A stretch of 64,000 nt of DNA. It comes from Deinandra increscens subsp. villosa (lineage: Eukaryota > Streptophyta > Magnoliopsida > Asterales > Asteraceae). The notes below the pieces were generated by a model. It searched no databases, had not been told where the DNA came from, and saw only the letters and a list, made by a program, of their open reading frames with translations. Positions 58,276-64,000 of this stretch are shown piece after piece. The translations under genes and the position numbers were made by a program. Where the stretch lies: assembly GCA_039602395.1 (NCBI GenBank), contig JBCNJP010000017.1:97874713-97938712 (forward strand). Reading direction: 5' to 3'. Position 1 is the first letter of the stretch. Every line of letters starts with the position of its first letter.

Positions 58276-58412
58276 AATATATCTAAATATAATTAAATGT
58301 TTTCTTTATTAACTTGTAAGCTCAAATTTTTAGTATTTATAATTGCGGCATGTTTATTCTTTATCCACATTTTTTTAATTTTACCTTAAAACGAACCATT
58401 TCAAAATTCACG
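58276..58412 (+). repeat. Direct repeat, copy 2
   Basis: Partner of 57210-57345; its left edge preserves the empty site of the MITE at 56785-57199. Confidence 0.7.
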
Positions 58413-59400
58413 CTTCAAATAATTTTTTCTCATGTTTTGATATTTTTTTAAAATCAAGTTATATTTTTTTTTTTCTGATTTTAAGTATACTATCAAATTT
58501 GCCTACATGTGTTTTTGTTATTGATATGAGTTGTATTCAAAATGACAAATCAACTTATTTATTTTTGCATTGTTTTATTTCATCTGTTTGTAAAAATTCA
58601 TGTGGAATAAATTTATTTCAAATTTTTTCATATACTTATTTTTCCGCCTATGTTTTTTTTAATTATTTAGCTCCGGACTATATCCTATAACGTTTGTAAA
58701 CTTTTTTAAATAGTATTATTCATAATTTTTTCTTTTACTTTTATTTGTTTTATTTATCTTTAGCATTGTTAGTGTAGTGTTTTGGTCGTTACTTATTTTT
58801 TCCTGTTTTATACGTTGTGTTATACGAATTCAATTTTTTTGTTTACGTATTATTCCCGCGACAACGCTTGTGTCCTTGAATATACTACATTAGACAACGG
58901 CACACACTCAAATGTCATGTTTTTTAGACATTAAGTAGCTTAAGTTAGATAATAATCAACAAAAGTAAGATAACACAACTGCTTGAGCCCCTCATATGCT
59001 AACTTATAGGTCGCTGATTCGAACATTGTAAGCTCCAAATTCTTTTTTGAACTTTTTCTTTGTTAATTTTTTACACATTTTAATAGATTTAGACAACTTT
59101 TTTACTCTTATAATATTTTTACATCCCATACTTAAATCTCGCTAAAATTTTATTATCCGAACTCATTTTAATTAGTTATTATCTGAATTTTATAGATGAC
59201 ACATCCTCAGCTGTTAAAACAACACGTCATCTAGAATTATCTCCTCAGTCCCCTACACTTCTTGGATCATATTTTGGTTGTAACATAGTTTATGTATAGA
59301 CCCACTCCGTGCATATTTCCTTTGGTGTTTTACTTAAAGATATGTATAACCTTATGTACTCATATTGTTTAATATAATCTTTTTGGCTGCTATTTCTGTG
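58413..59400. other. AT-rich intergenic sequence
   Basis: No coding frame or repeat boundary recognised. It contains 'GCCTACATGTGTTTTT' (58500), also present at 58198, so some of it belongs to the same repeat family. Confidence 0.4.
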
Positions 59401-59413
59401 ATATATAACGGTT

Positions 59414-59441
59414 ACCGCTGCAACGCGCGGTTGATCTCTAG
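59414..59441 (+). mobile_element. Possible Helitron 3' terminus
   Basis: A 5-bp hairpin ACCGC/GCGGT (59414-59431) is followed seven bases later by CTAG (59438-59441) and then T. Hairpin plus CTRR inserted before T is the standard Helitron 3' end. No 5' TC end or Rep/helicase sequence was identified. Confidence 0.4.
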
Positions 59442-59875
59442 TTGACTAACAGTTTAAATGTTTTTGATTGATATTGGTTAAAGAAATAAACAAATGTTTG
59501 AAAGATAATTGGTAAAACTCATTGTAAATTTTAAATAGACAAATTTAGATAGATAAGTTTTTGAGAAATAATGATCGCTTAAATAATGAAAGTTAAACGT
59601 TGCATGAATGAATTTGTGAATACAAGTTTGGAAATTACGTTTAACAACAATTGTTTGAAAAAGTTATGACATATTACATTGAATTGAAAAATATAAAATG
59701 ACTATTTATATTTTTTTGTTATTGAAGTTTCGTATTTATGAGAACGAATGTTCTTATTGATAACCAGGTCGATTTTCGATACAGATATGGGTCAAGTCAA
59801 GTTAGAATATAGACATATTTGCATGCAGGATCAACTAATTTATCAATTAATTAAAAAAAACAGTTAATTGCACGT
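59442..59875. other. AT-rich sequence, nothing recognised
   Basis: No coding frame, terminal repeats or RNA gene seen between the possible Helitron end and the (AT)n-flanked MITEs. Confidence 0.4.
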
Positions 59876-59895
59876 GTATATATATATATATATAT

Positions 59896-60071
59896 AGGGT
59901 TAGGTTCAAATGAGAACTTTTTCTTTTGAGAACTTTTGAGAACTAAATCTCAACCACAAATTTCAGGGGGGACCACTACAATTCATGGGAGGGGGATACA
60001 TGTAATAAACTTGTGGCTCAAATTAGTTCTTTTTAGTTCTCAAACCCAATTGGTTCTCAAATGATCCTCTC

Positions 60072-60073
<2 letters not shown>
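59896..60073 (-). mobile_element. (AT)n-flanked MITE, copy 1
   Basis: 178 bp, AGGGTTAGG...CTCTCCC, with (AT)n on both sides. Exact reverse complement of copy 2 by eye. Confidence 0.85.

Positions 60074-60126
<53 letters not shown>
60074..60126. repeat. (AT)n spacer between MITE copies 1 and 2
   Basis: 53 bp of pure AT dinucleotide; centre of the palindrome. Confidence 0.95.
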
Positions 60127-60129
<3 letters not shown>

Positions 60130-60299
60130 AGAGGATCATTTGAGAACCAATTGGGTTTGAGAACTAAAAAGAACTAATTTGAGCCACAAGTTTATTACAT
60201 GTATCCCCCTCCCATGAATTGTAGTGGTCCCCCCTGAAATTTGTGGTTGAGATTTAGTTCTCAAAAGTTCTCAAAAGAAAAAGTTCTCATTTGAACCTA

Positions 60300-60304
<5 letters not shown>
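60127..60304 (+). mobile_element. (AT)n-flanked MITE, copy 2
   Basis: 178 bp, GGGAGAGG...AACCCT, inverted relative to copy 1 and identical to it. Confidence 0.85.
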
Positions 60305-60355
<51 letters not shown>

Positions 60356-60358
<3 letters not shown>

Positions 60359-60529
60359 AGAGGATCATTTGAGAACCAATTTGATTTGAGAACTAAAAGA
60401 ACTAATATCAGCCACATGTTTATTACATGTATCCCCCCCTCCCATGAATTGTAGTGGTCCCTCCTGAAATTTGTGGTTGAGATTTAGCTCTCAAAAGTTC
60501 TCAAAATAAAAAGTTCTCATTTGAACCTA

Positions 60530-60534
<5 letters not shown>
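60356..60534 (+). mobile_element. (AT)n-flanked MITE, copy 3
   Basis: Same family and orientation as copy 2 but with about a dozen differences, so an older or different source copy. (AT)n on both sides. Confidence 0.85.
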
Positions 60535-60576
<42 letters not shown>

Positions 60577-60580
<4 letters not shown>

Positions 60581-60936
60581 TTGGGGTAAAATACATCAAC
60601 CAAAATCCCTACATCATCTACATCAAACCCCGTTTTTTAAAAAAAAAAACACTTTCTGTTAAAAAAATTTTTTTTTAAAAACATCATAAGTCAAATCGAT
60701 ATATCTTCTTTCTGGAACACCTTTTTTTTAAAATTTTATGGCTTTTTTATTATTTAAAAAAAAACGCTAAAAAAATACAAAAAATAAAAAAAATAAAAAA
60801 AATAAAAAAAAAATTTAAAAAAATGTGTGTTTTGGTGCGTCTAGAAAAATGGTGTTTTTAGAAAAAAAAAAATTAATTAACAAAAAAGTTGATGTAGTGA
60901 TGTAGGGAATTTGGTTGATGTAGCCTAACTCTCCTC
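60577..60936. mobile_element. Second type of (AT)n-flanked MITE
   Basis: About 360 bp with imperfect ~45-bp terminal inverted repeats (GAGTTGGGGTAAAATACATC on the left, complement of GATGTAGCCTAACTC on the right). Interior is A/T homopolymer-rich. Flanked by (AT)n like its neighbours but unrelated in sequence. Confidence 0.7.
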
Positions 60937-62402
60937 TATATATATATATATATGAAATTAGGGTTTGACCTGAATTTTCTAGATTGTCACAGTTTGAGTC
61001 ACGAATCGAATGTGAGAATTTCAAGAAATCTTTGTACGTTGATTGTGAAATGTTTCAGTTTTGCACATAACCCGATTTTGGACCCAAACTATAGGGACAT
61101 AAACTGTACTTTACTCTTTATTATATTTATTTAGTCCATGTGGGAAGAGGTTGTTTGTCATATTTTAAATGTTATAGATCATATTACATTTTTAAAATTT
61201 TATTTTACTTGCTACTTATACATTTTTTACTTGGTATTTATATTTTGAAAACATTAGTAGCTACTTGTCGGGCAAGGAGTCCAGTTTACTAGAGATTTTC
61301 GGAACTAGTCGACAAGGTGTCCACTTGTTTAGTTCTTTCAAATAGCTTATATATATCTTATGTAAACTCGGTTTCTGTCTTAGGGTCACTTGTGACCTTA
61401 TGCATTGGAATGTGAAATCCTTGAACTTTTATATTCAGTTCAGATTGTTGTGGTTGTTATTACATTTTCATTGTTTACGGTCAGTCCATCTTTATCTGTT
61501 TTGACTTTGCGTGTTTTGGTACAGGATGGTCAGGCCACCACCCTCCCCGCCACGAGGACGCAATGGTGGGGGTGTGACCATGAATGCAAAAGTCGCTAGG
61601 CGCTCCTAAGTCGGTCGACTGGGGAGTTAAGAGTACTCGCCCTATTCGGGAGAGTAATCGGGAACATGGGGGAGTTCTAGGCGTAGGCGAAGAGTACTCA
61701 GGAAGTAATCGGTTGTAGGCGGCGAGTTTCACAACCATGCTTGTGACATATATCATCAATGCATATCTCTTAAAGTTATCTACAACTTGTTACTACCCCA
61801 TATAACACTTGATCGCCACAAAATAATAAGATTTCAATTTTGGGCTGTACAAATGAGCTCTAGAGGCTGGAAAATTGTTCTTATAACCCAAACTCACTAT
61901 AGCCATTTGATTGGGGCTCTGGTAAGTTGGACCGTAATACCCTAGGTAAATCTCATACCGGTCGTAGACATACAAGAGAGATTTTTTGGTGCATTGGCTT
62001 TGGATGAGAGGAGAACTCCAAAGTTAAATTGATGAGTAGTGTAAAAGTCCATTTTATATTATATTAATTAATCCCTAAACACCCAAAGTTGAGTCTAAAA
62101 GATATTGATTTAGTTATTCTTGTGTTTTAAAGTGAATAAGCCTAAATGATATAACTAAATTAGATTTGATCCATGGCATATTAAACTAGTCAATGGGTAT
62201 AGCTCTTTCTAACTACTAGCTTTGATTTAATAAAAGTATTATATGTTTTAAGATTGTGATTATAAAATGTAATAAAAGATGAGGTTGTTTTATTTGTGTA
62301 GGTGGCGATAAAAAGAGGGAATTGTATATATATACAATAGACAAATCAACTTATGGTTCCGTGCCTGAAATTCTGCTCAAACATAATATCTTATATATAC
62401 AT
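60937..62402. other. Unassigned sequence left of the copia element
   Basis: Mostly AT-rich. A GC-richer patch at 61526-61735 has a short ATG frame (MVRPPPSPPRGRNGGG..., 27 codons) and then two loose copies of a module containing GAGTACTC and GTAATCGG. I do not recognise it; it could be the remnant of a gypsy gag start or of a short non-coding repeat. Confidence 0.35.
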
Positions 62403-63001
62403 TGTTGGGAATGTTTTGCTAGGCAGAAATTCTCTAAGTCAGTGTTCCGAAGGAAGTTAGTCCGGAACTTCCTTCACACTGAGTAGTTCCTCCGGAACTT
62501 CTCCTAGTGTTACTCCGGAACTTTGACTTATCCCTTGTTGCAAGTTCCAATGCATAAAGCTGTCAGAAAGCAGTTTTACCTTACACCATGCTGTACACTG
62601 TTCACCGATAGGTCTGCTCAACTGTTCTCAGAAGCATGCTTGTACTACAACAACTCTGGAGTAGATATCATTTGTTTATTTAGCCTAGGAGCTAAAAGGA
62701 AATAAAAGAATATCTTTTATTTCCTCCTTGCACTATATATATTAGTTGTATTTCCTTTGTTTCTCGTTGATCGAATATCCCTCTTGTTCATCAGCTGTAA
62801 CTCTTTGTAAACATTGTGAAATAATAATATAGTAGTGCTTGGAATTGATATCTTGTGTTTTATCTACTTTACTTCTTGTTTACTAGTTACTGTTTCGATC
62901 AAACCATTTCAAACATTAACACAAACAAGTCTGATTCCGCCTTTCTTGTTTGACACCTTTGGTAACTTGTTTGGTTAGTTGATCCTAACCACGATCCTAC
63001 A
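62403..63001 (+). repeat. 5' LTR of Ty1/copia element (599 bp)
   Basis: Starts TGTTGGGAATG and ends GATCCTACA, followed by AG and the PBS. A TATA-like CTATATATATTAG is at 62733-62745. The 3' LTR is outside the window, so the TSD cannot be checked. Confidence 0.85.
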
Positions 63002-63003
63002 AG

Positions 63004-63015
63004 TGGTATCAGAGC
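63004..63015 (+). other. Primer-binding site of copia element
   Basis: TGGTATCAGAGC, two bases after the LTR. Confidence 0.9.
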
Positions 63016-63125
63016 TTTGGCTCTTGTGTTTAAAAGTTTTTAAAATTCTGTTTTCTAAAACTTTTCTCACTGAAGGTGTTTCTGTTTGCTTTGGATAAGA
63101 CTGTTTCGCTTCTTGATCTCTGAAA

Positions 63126-64000
63126 ATGAGTGAACTAAGGAATGGCAGCACCAACAAACCTCCAACCTTCACTCCTGATGACTTTGACACTTGGAAACTT
63201 AGAATGGAGATTTTCTGTAAAAACACTGACCACAAAATGTGGGCTTCCATTGTCAATGGACCACAAGTCATCACCACCCCATCTGCTACTCAACCTGTTG
63301 TTGACCTTATCAAAGCGTATGAGAATTATTCTGATGATGACCATAAGACCTGTGAATGTGACTACAAAGCTTTGTGGGCACTCCAGGTAGCTCTTCCTAA
63401 TTCCATACTCATTGGCTTTAAGAGATGCAAAACTACACATGATCTTTGGAAAGCTCTTATTGAAATGTATGAGGGAACAGATGAGGTGAAAGAGAACAAG
63501 AAAGACATTTTGAAACAAAGATATGAAAATTTCTGTCACAAAAGAGGTGAAACAATGTCTGAGCAATATTTAAGATATGTTAGACTTATAGATGAACTAC
63601 AGGGTGTAGATGTAAAAATTGACAATGCTGATATAATCAGAAAATTTTTAAGATCATTACCTGAAGTTTGGACTGTCTATACAGTTAGCATAAAATATAA
63701 CAAAGACCTCAAGACCTTGAAATTAGGAGATCTCTATGGAATGCTGAGTGCACATGAGATGGAAATGAATGAGAAGTCTGGTGTATCATCGAACCAGACA
63801 TCATCTTCCAGAGGCACTTTGGCCCTCATTACTGCTCACATCAGAGAACTATTCTGAACCAGAACCATATGTATCCTTTCCTGAGTCTCCTAAAGGACAT
63901 GAAGTTTCATACTACCAAAATTTTGCTAATGTTGCTAACAGTTCTTATACAGGGTTCACTAGATCAGATCTTGAGTGCATTAGTGCAGATGATCTAGAGG
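63126..64000 (+). pseudogene. gag: Copia gag, frameshifted, runs off window
   Basis: Nucleocapsid protein of the element starting at 62403. ATG at 63126 opens 243 codons with a copia gag (UBN2-like) domain: FDTWKLRMEIFCKNTDHKMW near the N-terminus, HDLWKALIEMYEG and FLRSLPEVWTVY further on. The frame stops at TGA 63855-63857. One frame over, sequence from about 63840 stays open to base 64000 with gag-like acidic sequence (SEPEPYVSFPESPKGHEV...). This implies a 1-nt insertion near 63838. The zinc knuckle and pol would lie beyond the right edge. Confidence 0.85.

Noticed and set aside
63135..63566. 143-codon minus frame opposite copia gag
   Set aside because: Antisense shadow of the gag frame, which has clear domain similarity.

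Overview
This window is repeat-dense nuclear DNA from a flowering plant, most likely a daisy-family (Asteraceae) species. The evidence is Ty1/copia and Ty3/gypsy LTR retrotransposons primed by initiator tRNA-Met, (AT)n-flanked MITEs, a probable CACTA element, and at the left edge a retroelement-associated protein of a type I know mainly from Asteraceae annotations. I see no convincing host gene. The family assignment is recognition from memory, not a database result.

Layout. 1-1389 (-): broken Asteraceae-type retroelement ORF. 1640-2715: two facing arrays of a degenerate ~10-bp CCAAT-containing repeat. 2922-5914: solo LTR of gypsy family 'A' (target-site duplication ATATC). 5915-7747: fragment of a probable CACTA element with two recognisable exons. 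7768-50019: a second family-A element with a truncated 5' LTR and a non-coding internal region. Its internal region is split by a 12.1-kb Ty3/gypsy element ('Gypsy-2', 10694-22790, TSD TACAC), which is itself split by a 3.7-kb reverse-oriented solo LTR (16368-20067, TSD AAAGT). Its 3' LTR is split by the most unusual object here, a 21.7-kb element at 27540-49247 (TSD GGCAC). 50020-53905: a longer copy of the CACTA-like sequence with ~150-bp subterminal repeats. 53906-56640: old reverse-oriented gypsy LTR sequence. 56775-60940: foldback and (AT)n-flanked MITEs and a possible Helitron end. 62403-64000: 5' end of a Ty1/copia element that runs out of the window.

The 27540-49247 element reads on the minus strand. 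It has a 5' LTR, a tRNA-Met primer-binding site, a leader full of CCGAAC motifs, and an intact 1038-aa gag with two CCHC zinc knuckles, but no pol. After gag the 3' region plus LTR is repeated ten times in tandem with a ~1758-bp period, giving eleven LTRs in one insertion. Every unit-to-unit junction has the same chimeric structure: LTR, the 2-nt LTR/PBS spacer, 71 bp of internal LTR, then an 8-bp microhomology. Every unit also carries three adjacent stem-loop modules. On the sense strand their outer stems differ in sequence but keep pairing, and their inner hairpins all end in a GNRA-type tetraloop (GAAA, GAAA, GGGA). This looks like a gag-only (TR-GAG-like) non-autonomous element that was amplified internally and carries a structured RNA; it is the best candidate here for something undescribed.

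Target-site duplications, LTR termini (TG...CA), PBS and polypurine tracts were read directly. Percent identities, ages and RNA folds were judged by eye and not computed.
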